64,000 nucleotides of DNA from Dasyornis broadbenti (Eukaryota; Chordata; Aves; Passeriformes; Dasyornithidae), in contig VZRN01005001.1 of assembly GCA_013397935.1 (NCBI GenBank), positions 898,268 to 962,267 of the forward strand. Reading direction: 5' to 3'. A program made the translations under genes and the position numbers. Under the pieces are notes generated by a model. The model did no database searches. It saw only the letters and a list, made by a program, of their open reading frames with translations, and was not told where the DNA came from. Positions 35,886-47,590 of this stretch are shown piece after piece (the stretch's first letter is position 1; every line of letters starts with the position of its first letter).

Positions 35886-37438
35886 ACCTTCATTTTTACA
35901 GAATGGCTTTTGTGACCTGTTTCACTTTTAGCAGAACTGCACCGGGCTCCGCGTCTCGCAAGGTTGTTTTTTATTTGGGGGGTTTGGTTTTATTTTTATT
36001 TTCCCTACTGCCATCTTTCCAATAATAATAATAATAATAATAATTAATAAATCTCCTTTCATGATACTTTTCACTCAGGCAAACATTGCCGAGCTGTCAC
36101 TTTTGGTCGCGTTGCTGTGCCTGTCCTGTGTGAAACCTCGTGTGCTGATGCCTCATGAGGGGAAAAGCTCTGCCGCCGGCCCAGATAAAGAGCGGGAGAA
36201 GAGAGGGATGGTGCCCTCGCTTTTCCCGGCAGGGAGGTGACATCGCGGGACTAATGGGAGGTTTTTAGCAGTAGTTAGAGACTTCACGGGCTGTGAGCGC
36301 TGCCTTCCTGTCATTAGGACGCCGCGAAGGAGCTGGGGATGCTCAGAAGTCGACGCTNNNNNNNNNNNNNNNNNNNNNNNNNNNNNNNNNNNNNNNNNNN
36401 NNNNNNNNNNNNNNNNNNNNNNNNNNNNNNNNNNNNNNNNNNNNNNNNNNNNNNNNNNNNNNNNNNNNNNNNNNNNNNNNNNNNNNNNNNNNNNNNNNNN
36501 NNNNNNNNNNNNNNNNNNNNNNNNNNNNNNNNNNNNNNNNNNNNNNNNNNNNNNNNNNNNNNNNNNNNNNNNNNNNNNNNNNNNNNNNNNNNNNNNNNNN
36601 NNNNNNNNNNNNNNNNNNNNNNNNNNNNNNNNNNNNNNNNNNNNNNNNNNAGCCTGTCCCGAGCCGCTTGATGGCTGGGGCTGGCTTTGAAGCACCTTTG
36701 CAGCCCAGCTACAGGTGGGGACAGGAGCTCGGCAGGCTGGCTCCTGCCTTTGGGAACGACCGCGGTTTCAAAGCAGGGGCTCTCGTGAAGAGCAGATCAG
36801 AGGCGCTGGGGATGAATCGCTCCCAGCTCCTCGCTGCTCGCAGCTGGAGGAGCTGGCACCGCGGGAGGGTTTGGGGCTGAAATTTCGGCTGGGATCCCTT
36901 CGTTCCATACCCCTGAGCATCCCAGAGCATCCCTGTGCGGCCACGAGGGCACCGGGAGCAGCCCCCAGAGCATCCTCCCCGAGCATCCTCCTCCTCCAAG
37001 GGCTTCCTCAGGCCCAGCTCTGTTCCCAGCACTCTCCTCCCTCTCCCAGACTCAACATTTAATAAATGGCAGCGGAGTGGGTGGGGGAGCTGTGTTTACC
37101 CCGTGCCTGCCAGGCAGACAATGAACCTCCTCTCGCCCAGATGGCTCAGGCTCGCCTCCAAGCCGATCAACAGGGCTGCTGCCATTGAAACAGGCCCAAA
37201 CACAGCGATAGTGTGGCAATTCCAGCGCCTCCAGTGACCATCTGGACGCACAAACTGATTTTCTATTTGGATAATAAAACCTCTCCTACGTCTCCAATAT
37301 TAGCCGTGGATGGGGATGCTAATTGATTTAATTGAAGCTCTCGATGCTGAGCCGTGGGCACGGCCAATATTCGCAGTTTGGGTACGTGGCGGGGTTTGAT
37401 GAGCGCTGGAGGGGAGGGGATTGGGGGTTGCGGGCTCT
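35886..37438. repeat. Duplicated block, copy 2, interrupted by a gap
   Basis: Repeats 34624-35884 in the same orientation. 293 Ns (36358-36650) replace a single base of copy 1 (35096), so the gap size is not real. Sequence continues uniquely after 37438. Confidence 0.93.
36358..36650. other. Assembly gap (293 N)
   Basis: Flanks align to adjacent positions 35095 and 35097 of copy 1, which indicates that one base or less is missing. Confidence 0.95.
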
Positions 37439-38148
37439 GCTTTTGAGGTTTTGGGGAAGGAAGGGCTGAGGCAAGTCCTGGAGTCTGGGAATCGCAAATT
37501 CCTGCTCCAGAAAGGAAATGGGGAAGCTTCTGCCGAGCTCCCCTCAGCAAAGGGACGGAATTTTGCTGCTCTTGGTAGTGCTGGAATCCTTAACTTATCA
37601 GTTTATCTTAAACAAAGGTTGTCTTTTCATGCGTTATTTATACATATACACACAAACACGTATCAGATTTGCTTATATGAGATATGAAGTCGTGGCCAAG
37701 TGATTAATATCCTTTATTTCTGGACTTTAGCAGCATCTCACAACTTGGCTCATGGTGTTCTGCAGAAAAAATCCTGCGTTCAGAGACTTCCAACATAATG
37801 AAAACCCTCTCTGCTCCTTGAAAAAAAAAACGTTTGCTGAGCTCAAGAAATTTAAATTTTTCGAGCAACACCACTTTTGACCTAGAAGATATTGTCAGGG
37901 TTTCTCTGCCAAAAAATTATCCCAGCCTGTCTGGTTTTTTTCCCCTTTAGATGACAAACAAACCCAACAACAACAACAAAAAAGAAAACCCACAACCTTG
38001 CAGCAAAGTTATCTACTTAAAAAGCGGCAAAAAGTGACCGCTGGCAGCAGGGACAGGATCAGAACCGGTTGGTTTAGGAGCTATTCCCACATAACTTCAG
38101 GCTTTTATTGATGAATGTTCCTGATCATTAACGAGCTTTGTGATATTA

Positions 38149-38295
38149 AGGATACGTAGAAGGGGTTGGCATTTCCTAGGGAAAGCACTTTGCCTCTTCC
38201 ACTTGAGCTTTTGCCACTCTTCAGGGGAATATTTTGGATTTTTTCCCTGCTCTTGCTCTTGTTTAAAACAGCAGGGATGCAGTGGCTCGTGCTGG
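38149..38295. repeat. Unclassified dispersed repeat, copy A
   Basis: About 147 bases, roughly 90% identical to 38951-39096 in direct orientation. Shared blocks include TTGGCATTTCCTAGG, CTTGAGCTTTTGCCACTCTT, GCTCTTGTTTAAAACA and GCAGTGGCTCGTGC. On the - strand both copies keep one open frame reading SREKIQNIPLKSGKSS or HREKIQNIPLKSGKSS, which is probably incidental. Confidence 0.85.
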
Positions 38296-38950
38296 CCTCA
38301 TTTCCTGTTGGTTTTGCCCTGTGCAGGCTCCTCATTAAGTGGTTAATCAGGAACACGGGAAGCGCAGCCAAGCACTTCTTGTGAAAGGCACGGCGGCTTT
38401 GGAGGGGGAGGAAAACAGCTCCGAGGAGGCACCTGCAGCCACCAAACTGCTGGCCCGAAATCCTTCCATCCAGCAGGATGGGTGGGAAAGGGGAGGGAAT
38501 CTGGGTTTTAGGAGCAGGGATGGGTATTCCCAAAAGGGAGGAGAGTCCAAGTGAGCGCTCTGAGCTCCAGGGGAGGATCAGCAGGAGCAATGACAATTTT
38601 TTAAGGTCAATTAATGACAATTTTTGGGGGGATTTTACCCCATCTTCCCAAGGGTGGAGGCTCCTGTCAAGTGGCTCTGGCAGGAGACGTCGGGAATTGT
38701 CTCCCCTGACGTCCCTGCACTTGTTAATTGGACTTGACAGATGCTAATGAGGGAGAGGCTGTGGCTGAGCAAGGGCAGAGGCGATGGCAGCGCTCCTGCG
38801 GGAGAGGGCAGAGCAGGAGAGTCCATATGTCCAGAGCTCCGTGAGGTCACTCCAAACATGAACCTTCGCTATTTCTGCTTCCAGAGGTGGCCGGGGAAAA
38901 TCAGGAGCTCTGAGGTGAAGGTAATTTACCTCCAGTCCACAGCCAAGTGA

Positions 38951-39096
38951 AGGATGTGTAGAGGGGCTTGGCATTTCCTAGGAAAAGCTCTTTGCCTCTT
39001 CCGCTTGAGCTTTTGCCACTCTTCAGAGGAATATTCTGGATTTTTTCCCTGTGCTTGCTCTTGTTTAAAACAGGAGGGAGGCAGTGGCTCGTGCCA
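38951..39096. repeat. Unclassified dispersed repeat, copy B
   Basis: Pairs with 38149-38295, with about 13 substitutions by eye. No target duplication or tail recognised. Confidence 0.85.
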
Positions 39097-39520
39097 CCGT
39101 ATCTCGCTGTTAAAGCGTTTATGAAAATGAGTTTTTTTGGGCAGGGACCTTCCTCTTCTGAGGATGTGGAGCGGGGGTGACATCGTGGGGCCGTGTCCCC
39201 AGAATGCAGCACCGTTCCCTGGAACTCCTGTGCTCCTGTGCCCACGTGCCTCATGGCTAATGCATAATTAGCCTTAATTAGCCTAATTGGCCTGGAAAAT
39301 GGGGAGTTTTTTGCCTTCCCTGGAAGGTCAGTGTGTCCTCCCCTGGCTGGGTGGACACTGTGGCCTTGGCAGGGCGAGCAGGACCTGAGCAGTGCTGCTG
39401 CTGTGTGTGAGCTGCTCCATGGAGGAGAGGGATGAACTCCTTGGAAAAGCTGGGATTTTACCCCCTCAGGGGCAGGATTGGTGTCTAAACCCCACCGCAG
39501 GATTGGGTTGTGTTTTCTGC

Positions 39521-39878
39521 CTCTCTTCTCTTCTCTTCTCTTCTCTTCTCTTCTCTTCTCTTCTCTTCTCTTCTCTTCTCTTCTCTTCTCTTCTCTTCTC
39601 TTCTCTTCTCTTCTCTTCTCTTCTCTTCTCTTCTCTTCTCTTCTCTTCTCTTCTCTTCTCTTCTCTTCTCTTCTCTTCTCTTCTCTTCTCTTCTCTTCTC
39701 TTCTCTTCTCTTCTCTTCTCTTCTCTTCTCTTCTCTTCTCTTCTCTTCTCTTCTCTTCTCTTCTCTTCTCTTCTCTTCTCTTCTCTTCTCTTCTCTTCTC
39801 TTCTCTTCTCTTCTCTTCTCTTCTCTTCTCTTCTCTTCTCTTCTCTTCTCTTCTCTTCTCTTCTCTTCTCTTCTCTTC
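39521..39878. repeat. (TTCTC)n microsatellite, about 71 copies
   Basis: A nearly pure pentanucleotide run of about 358 bases ending at N 39879. Open frames through it (SLLF- or REEKR-type repeats) are artefacts of the 5-base period. True length is probably greater because an assembly break follows. Confidence 0.97.
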
Positions 39879-39879
39879 N
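39879..39879. other. Single-N joint after the microsatellite
   Basis: One N marks an unresolved join. Confidence 0.95.
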
Positions 39880-42800
39880 AAAGGAGGTGACAGCATTTCT
39901 CTGGCCGCTGGGAGATGGAGCTGTTTCAGCAAGTCCTGTGCAAACAGTTGAGAGTTGCACTTGTCCCGTGCCTGTCACGGGAAAGAACAGCCCTGTTTTC
40001 CATCAAATCAGGCAAAAGTGGCACCTGGCAGCGGCACTTGTAGGATGCTGAGGATCTGTAGGATGCTCAGAGGCTGCCGAGTGCCACAGGCGATGTTTTC
40101 CCTGTGCTGAGAACCTGCCCAAGCCGAGGGCACTCTCTCTCCAGGGTCAGTTTGCAATTCCCCCCTCAGCAAAGGGATCCTCCTCGAGGACTTCCAGCTC
40201 CCTCTGATGCGTTGTCTCTCCCCCGGTTGTGGGCTCTCCTGTTTTCCCTTGTAATTACCCAGGAACAAAACGCTTTTCCCTGGCTGGCGGGAGCACAACA
40301 CCCACAGATGAGTCAGGGGAGGAAGAGCTCCTGTTTAAGTGGGAAAGGGGATCTGGGGGGAAAGGAAGGGGAAGAATCGCTGCCAGCGAGCCGTGGGATG
40401 AATGGCATTTGTTCAAAGCCTCATTAGAAGATTAATGATGGGAGTTAAGCTACGAAAGCAACAGGGCCTAAGTGTGGTGTTAATGGGATCCGTTTTCTCC
40501 ACCATCTCCTGCAGGAACTCTTTGGAAGTACAGGAGAGGGAAAATCACTTTACAGTAATAACTGTTATTTAGATAAAGCAACAGCTTTGGATCTATCAAA
40601 ATGCGAGGTTTCAAGGTAGCAACTGGACCCTCGCAATCGTTGTTATCCATTTAAAAGACAATTTCTGTGATGGTGAAGAGATGGAGGAAATAGCCCCAGT
40701 CCTGCCGCTGATCCAAAATGAAGTTTATTTTATTGTTGTTGCCGTTAGTCAGCTCCCAATTTGATAGGATTGTGTTAAGAAAAAGGGCAAAAGGCTGGAG
40801 GAGATGAAGGAGATGAAGAATTTGTTGGGGCCGTTTGAGGGGCTCGTTAAAGACCTGGGGCCTCGTCCTGGCTCCCTCCAGAGCCTCCCTCCGCCGTGGC
40901 TCTGCTCCACGGGCAGGAAATGTGTCTTGCACAAAGCAGGAGCTCAGCTCTTCGGCAGGAATCAGGAGAGACTCATGAATGATTCATGGGCAGGGATTGG
41001 GGGTAGCAGGGAAGGATGATAATAATATTCTCCATGTGTCAAAATATAACAATAATTTGACCGGCTCTAATTTTTAATAACCACTGGGTTTGGGAGCAGA
41101 TGTGATGGATGAGCTGGAGCAAGCCATGGTCTCCCAAGCTGGCTTTTCACTTCAGAGCACCAAGGCCACTCTCTGAAATATGAGAGCTCTATAAAACCTC
41201 TCAGGCTGTGGGAGGAAGGAGCAGAAAGCTGAAAAGGAAAGGACAAAGGGTCTGCTCTGTTTTCATAATTCCAATTAGAATAAGTGTTAGACATGATCCT
41301 TAATTGATCCTGGCTCAGAGCGCTGCTGGAGTGGGAATTTTATCTTTAAACCTCCAATCTCAGGGAGTGAAGCCTTTCGGGAGGGTTTTCACCTTGACCT
41401 CTGCAGGGTGTTGAGCATGGGATGAGCTCAGAGGGGTGGGTGACAGGGAGGGGAGGGCTGGGGTCACGATTTGCTGTCCCAGATGTGGCCCAGGATGTCT
41501 CTCCCACAGGGAGAGACAGGGGAGGATGATAAAGCAGCCCTGTTTCTCCAGGCAGGTTCCTCTGGCTGGGATAATGAAAAAGAATTGGATTTGTGAGGGC
41601 AGCTGACACAGCTGGCTGTCTCCAAGATGTTTTCATTGCTGTGTTAAGAAGTCTTTTACGGACTTGGAGAAGTGCTGGGAGCGTGGTGCTGCCTGGGGCT
41701 GCCAGCCCTGGCTCCCCAGGTGACAGCAGCGAGAGTGAACCCCCACAGAAACCCCCAGCAGAAATTCCAGGGCCACCCACTGGAACGCAGGACAGTGGGA
41801 AGGAGCCTTGGCAAGGTCCCCGTGCCCCTGCCCTCCCCTGAGTGTGCAAGAGTCCAAACACCAGTGCTGGCTTCAGCTCGTGCAGGTATCCTCATTAAGG
41901 TGGTTGGAAGGAGGAGGATTTAATGATCTGAACCATGACTTCAATTAATCAGTATAAATGTTGCTTATTTATAACATAAACCCCAGCCTATGGAAAACTC
42001 TGTTGTTTAATTAAGCTTATCACTGGGAACCTGATCCAGTTCCTCGCTGCATTAATGTCACTAATTCAGTATCCCCTCTAAGAAGCTTCAGCGCAGACTG
42101 CAGGGGATGTAATTCACTCCACTTGCTCTGCTCTACAAGCCTGGCTGGCTCTGGAACGTCTCAATCCTCACCCAGTGCTGGTGCTGATTCCTCCCCGATC
42201 CCAGCAGCTCTTCCATCATTCCTGACATCCTCGGAGCCTGGAACAGCTTCTCCTTCGGGTTCGTTCAGCCTTGTTCACTGCGAGTTTTTGTGTCTGCTTT
42301 AATTTACTCTCTGCAGCTGAGCTTTTTCTGCATCCTTGCTTCTCCCCTCTTCCTTTCTTGCTCTTCCCTTGCCCTTTCCTGTTTCTGTGTGGTGCCTTTC
42401 AAACTTTTCCGGATGTGGGAGAATCCGTAACGAGCTCCCAAGCCGAAAGCAAAAGCTATTTGCCCACAAGTTGTTCTTCACCCACCCTGGAGAGCCTTGC
42501 ACTAGAAACCTCAGAGATTCTCTGGGAAAACTTGGAGCAACTTTTTAAGGCTGTTGTGGTTGTTCCTTCTCTCTTGCCAGGGGTTCTCCAGGCAATGTTT
42601 GCCACCCCCCACTCAGGAGTGGTCTCCAGAGGATGCTGAGACAAATTGCTCCGAGCGAGGATGTTGCTGTGCATCACTTCACTCACTTAGGGCTCTGCAG
42701 AGCCCTTCCCTCAAAAATTTGTCTAAAAAACAAAGCGGGGCTGCTTTTTTCTTTTTTTTTTTTTTTCTTTTTTTTTTTTTGTCCAAACGACCAGAAAAAC

Positions 42801-43332
42801 GCCCTGGGATTAGATGAATTAGCAATGTGCTGCTAAGATGGATAGAAAGGCAGGGAAAACCACGTCAGAGTCCAGGGAAAAGAAAATTGCTGCTTCTCTT
42901 TCCCATCCAGGAGTCAGGGAAGAAGCCATCAGGGGAGAAGGATTGCAGTGGGCAGAGCATACTAACGAGGGAAGGCAGGAAGACATTAAAGCAAGCTATT
43001 AAATCAGCTGAAGGCTGAGTGGCAAAAAAGAAATAAATAGAGGCTGTGCAGATTGATCGATATTGGATCTGAAGGGCTTCCACATCTGCTGTGGCAGCTC
43101 CTTAGCATCTCATTCCAGGGTGACTCAGCAGCAAGAGGTGTTTGTTCTGTCAGGAAAGCCAAGGGATGGAAACAATCCTGAGCAGTGAAAGGAAAATAAC
43201 CACGGGGAAAGGCTCAAGTGTCGTTTTATACCTGGATCAAACTCTTTGATGTGGTTTAGGACATCTGGATCCTTCGGGAGAGGGGCGAGGTTTCCAATGT
43301 CACCTTCTCCCACCTTTGTTCAGTTTTTCTGT
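39880..43332. other. Unique intronic sequence
   Basis: No gene or transposon recognised. 40440-40790 and 41930-42080 are A+T-rich and repeat-free. T-rich 42746-42781 is simple sequence. Confidence 0.5.
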
Positions 43333-43490
43333 TGGAGCAGCCTGGTTTAGTGGAAGGTGTCCCTGCCCGTGGAAGGTGTCCCTGCCCCTGGAAGGTGTCC
43401 CTGCCCCTGGAAGGTGTCCCTGCCCATGGCAGGGGAGTGGAATTTGATGACCTCTGAGGCCCTTTCCAACCTAAAGGCTCCCAAACACAG
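43333..43490 (+). mobile_element. CR1 LINE 3' fragment with an internal tandem expansion
   Basis: Sense CR1: TTGGAGCAGCCTGGTTTAGT, then four tandem 19-base units, then ATGGCAGGGGAGTGGAATTT, GATGACCTCTGAGGCCCTTT, CCAACCT. Most of the element is missing 5' and the extreme tail is degenerate. Confidence 0.9.
43351..43426. repeat. 19-bp tandem repeat inside CR1, 4 copies
   Basis: TGGAAGGTGTCCCTGCCC plus one variable base (G, C, C, A). An ordinary CR1 has this segment once. Confidence 0.95.
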
Positions 43491-43904
43491 TTTGGCTTTT
43501 CCACCCTGTCCTCAGCCGTGTGGCATTGACCCGTTTCTCTTCATAAACATTCCTGCTCACAGGGATTCCCATCTCCCAGAAGATCCATTAACAGTGCTGA
43601 CTTTGTCTTGGTGATGCCCTCAGATGCTGAGGATTGAGGCACAAGTGTCACATTTTGGTGGCAGAAAGCCTGAGTGTCTCAACAAGGCTTTCTGAAGCCT
43701 CTTGGCGCATTAAATCTGTTTATTTGCCATGTGGGCCCGGAAAACCTTGAGGAGCCGCTTTATCTCCTCACTCTTCATCCATCACGAGAGAACGGAAATC
43801 ATTTCACCTATCATTTGCCTGGCTCATATCTTTATAGGAATTGCCATATCTACACCCAGAGTGGTGGGGCCTTGTCCTTGGGCCCGTCTTTTAGAGATTT
43901 GTCA

Positions 43905-43925
43905 CAGCAGCAGCAGCAGCAGCAG
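43905..43925. repeat. (CAG)7 microsatellite
   Basis: Seven uninterrupted CAG units in intronic sequence. Confidence 0.95.
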
Positions 43926-44357
43926 CCAGTGATTTGTAACGTGAATAAAGGTGGTGCAAAACGTCTCTAAACTCTCCACATTAACGAAAGCAAATCCCCA
44001 AATGCCTCCGCAACATTCCCCCCCTCCTCACCTGGGCATTGGGGGTACATCCAAGGCCATGGGTGTCTCTGTGCGTGGATTATTCTGGGGGAATGGGAGA
44101 TGGGGGAAATCTGGAGCTGGAATTTCCCTCTTCCATCCTTGCGGCTGAGCTGTGCATCCTCTGCAGTCCCAGGTTTTCCAGCCCGGGAGGGATCAGCCAG
44201 AGCTGGGACCTCGCTGAAGCAGGGAGGAGAGAAAAAGCCCTTTAAATGCTGAAACATGCAGAAGAGTTCAGAGGAAAATGGTCATTAAAACCCTCCTTAA
44301 TGGAAATTCAGTGGCTTTAGAAGGACCCGAAATTCCTTAAATCCTGTGACATTCTGG

Positions 44358-44605
44358 CTCATCCTCACGAGGATGAGAGGCAAAGGCCTCACGTTGCTCC
44401 AGGGGAGGTCTGGATTAGATTTGGGGAAACATTTCTCCATGGGAAGGGCTGTCAAGCACTGGGACAGGGCAGTGGCGGTGGAGTCGCCATCCTCGGAATG
44501 TTCCAAAAATGTGTGGGTGTGGCACCTGAGGACACGGTTTAGAGGTGACCCTGGTGGTTGGATTGATGATCTGAGAGGTCTTTTCCAGCCTTAAAAATTC
44601 TGTGA
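44358..44605 (+). mobile_element. CR1 LINE 3' end (sense)
   Basis: Sense CR1: CCTCACGTTGCTCCAGGGGA, GGTCTGGATTAGATTTGGGG, GCTGTCAAGCACTGGGACAG, GTGGCACCTGAGGACACGGT, then GGTCTTTTCCAGCCTTAAAA and ATTCTGTGAT at the tail. 5'-truncated. Confidence 0.93.
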
Positions 44606-47089
44606 TCAGAAGGAGCTTCCAGAAATGGTTCCCCCTGCAAAGCCAAGTGCCAGGATTGGGAATATTTCTCTCACTAAATCCCTCTCCCTCAGAAAATCCT
44701 GAAGTGTTGCAGGCCCTGCTGCGTGTGCTGGAACAGCCGCTCAAACTCAGCCACCCCTGGGGCTGGAGCTCTGGGATTTTGGGGTGTTTTAGGTACAAAA
44801 CACATTTATTGAGGGTATTTTGTGGGGTCTGGGTCCTTTGCTGCCTCCCCATCCCATGGCAGGCTCTTTCCCGCTCTCTGCCTGTTCTCCAGCCCCAAAT
44901 CCCACAACGCCATTATTCAGCTCTCAAACTCATGATTAGAGCCATAAATCCTACTGGACTTCCCCATTTGTTGGCTTTTTTGTTGTTTTGTTTTTTAACT
45001 CAGAATTTTACCCATTGTTTCCTCCTTCCTCATTCTTTTTGCCTGCCTGGCAGTGGCACTCAGGGTTTCTGTGGTTATTTTTCTTACATTTATACTCTCC
45101 ACTGACTTAATTAAGTTCTTGCTCGTTTCTTGGTCTTGCCAAGTTTATTGGCCCCACCAGGGCTTCCCAGTGCTCTCTTCCTACAAAACCACAGCTGCTG
45201 CCAGGCACCTGAGACCGTGAAAATGGGCAGAAAAACTTCCTTTGGAAACTCAGCTCGACATTATGGAAGCAAAAGACAGGCAGAAAAACGATCTTCCCAA
45301 CTCTGGTCCGTGTTTTTAGGCTGCTTTCCTAAGAAAATAAGATTGAGGCATTTAGGGGATGTGGGTGGCCGTGCAGGAGCTTGGATTTTTGTTGAACTCT
45401 GGTCTGGTTTGACAGACGGGGCTTTGCAGAGATGCTGAAAACCTGGATTAGGGGGCAGTGCCGTGGGGAGCTCCTGCTCGGAGCGAAATTTAGGGGGAGC
45501 AGAAAAAAAGCCACCCCACCACACCACATTCACACGGGCAGAAACAAGCTCCTGGAATTCCCTGGCTTTGGGGTTTTGCGGACGTGCAGGAGAGGCCCTG
45601 GTGTTCATTCCTCCAGCCTGTCCCTTTCTTGCAGAGCCGCCATCCCGTTCCCTTACACCTCGGGAAGGCTCAGTCCCTCCTTCCTCCTCCCTGCCTTTCT
45701 CTCTCCGTTTTTGGGATATCTCTTGGCAGCCTTTTCAGGGCGTGGAGTGGGATTTGTCTGGTCGCAATCCCAGGATTTAAACCACCAGCTCAGGACTTTT
45801 TCCGCAGCTGCAGTGCCTCACGTCCGGCTGTGGAAACCCACGGAAGTTTCCCTTTAAAATCAGTTTCCTGGCCTGCTCTGCTACCAGAGGAGGGGTTCAG
45901 ACCCCATGAGCCAGCTCTGACTGGGGCATTCCCGTTCCAGACCCCGTTTTTGTCTTTTTGTGCCCTTTTGCTCCTCTCCTCATGCTGCCTTGCAGTGGGA
46001 TTTGTATTCCCACAATCAGGTGAGATGAGGAGTCTGGCAGGGCTTTTCCCTGCCTGCCCCAGAGGGATGCTGTTCCTGGGATGCAGGGGTGATCCCAATG
46101 AGGCTCTGCATCCCAGCATCGTGACCCGGTCACCGCCGTCCTTCTCAGTTTTCCCGGGAACTCCGCATCTCGGGGAATGTAATTCTGATTTTATGTACAC
46201 AAAGCAGTTATTAAAGAAGATAAAAGAGAGATTGTGTTTCAAGCAGCAGGAACTCAAGCCCTCAGCTGTTTTTATCACGTCTCCCCTCCTCTCTCTCTCT
46301 CCCCTGAATTTGCTCTCTCTGGGTAGCAGGAATGAGAGGGAAGCTCCATTTAAATGCAGATTTCCAGTGCTGGCCAAGAGCAATAAATAGCCCTCTGCTA
46401 CCCCGACCAGACAAACATTATCAAGTCTCTTTGTGAAGGAGATTTTATGTTTTCAGATCTTCCTTTTTCCTTGATGAGATGCTCTTTCCTCGCAGAGTAA
46501 TAGCATGTTGACGCCTTTTTATTTTATTTTTAAGCAGCACTTCAGAGATTATAATGGAAACACAATCCCACCTGTTTCTCCACTGGAGCTCCACTTGACA
46601 GCCCTGTAATGAGGAACTGTGCAAATTTCTTCTCCTTTACTGTATTGACAGCCTGGAGGGTTGATGCCTTATTCAGCAGAGCGGAAAAGCACAAAATAAG
46701 GCAATTTTGGCAACAATTTTTAATCACCTGACCCGGCAGCCTCGTGGGTTTGGGGGTGGTCTGGAGATCACGAGGTGGGGAGCGGCTGCAGGGGATGGTT
46801 TGGGGAGCAGGAGGATGGGAGATGTGGAGGTCTGGGGTGATTCCTCCCTATCCCGGGGCAGCTCCTGCTGTTCCCGAGCAGGACGTGGGTGTTGGAAGAA
46901 TGAAATGTTTTCCTGGAATGCTTTGGGCTCTCCTGGTTTGGAGAGGAAGGACTGGTCGGCTCCCGTGGCAGGTACTGGATCTTCTGGCTGGCTGAACTGG
47001 GTTGAGCTGGGATTACAGATCTGGAATCGATAAAGGGGGCAGAGAAGATGTGAGGATGAGGGAACAGCGTGGCCAAAATGAGTAGGGAA
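44606..47089. other. Unique intronic sequence; longest chance ORF of the window
   Basis: 45584-46390 is open for 268 codons on the + strand, but no domain, start context or splice logic supports a gene. 46390-46730 is A+T-rich and repeat-free. Confidence 0.5.
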
Positions 47090-47590
47090 GTGAGGAACCA
47101 CCTGGAATTCTGTGTCCAGTTCTGGGATCCTTGTAGAAAGAGGGACATGGAGGGGCTGGAGCGTGTCCAGGGAAGGGAACGGAGCTGGGGAAGGGGTGGA
47201 GCCCCAGGAGCGGCTGAGGGAGCTGGGAAAGGGCTCAGGCTGGAGCGAAGGGGGATCAGGGGGAACCTTGTGGCTCTGCACAGCTCCTGACAGGAGGGGG
47301 CAGCCGGGGGGATCGGGCTGTGCTGCCAGGGAACAGGGACAGGAGGAGAGGGAACGGCCTCAGGCTGGGCCAGGGCAGGCTCAGGGTGGACACCAGCAGG
47401 AATTTCCCCATGGAAAGGGCGGCCAGGCCTTGGCAGGGGCTGCCCAGGGAGGTTTGGAGTGCCCATCCCTGCAGGTGCCCAGGGAAGGCCTGGACTGGTG
47501 GCACTCAGGGCTCTGGGCTGGGGACAAGGTGGGGGTGGGGCACAGCTTGGATTCGATGATCTCTGAGGGCTTTTCCAGCCTCAGCGATGC
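47090..47590 (+). mobile_element. CR1 LINE 3' end, longest copy here (sense)
   Basis: Sense CR1: TGGAATTCTGTGTCCAGTTC, GAGGGACATGGAGGGGCTGG, AGCGTGTCCAGGGAAGGGAA, ACAGGAGGAGAGGGAACGGC, GGCAGGGGCTGCCCAGGGAG, GATGATCTCTGAGGGCTTTT. The 5' part corresponds to the end of the CR1 reverse transcriptase reading frame and is broken by indels. Confidence 0.93.

Noticed and set aside
34624..37438. A genuine recent segmental duplication
   Set aside because: Zero divergence, the single-N joint and a 293-N gap replacing one base fit an assembly artefact better.
38901..39932. 343-codon - strand frame of repeating REEKR residues
   Set aside because: Direct translation of the (TTCTC)n microsatellite; not a protein.
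45584..46390. 268-codon open frame on the + strand
   Set aside because: No recognisable domain, proline/serine/leucine-rich composition typical of translated intron, no start context. One frame of this length is within chance expectation for 128 kb of both strands.
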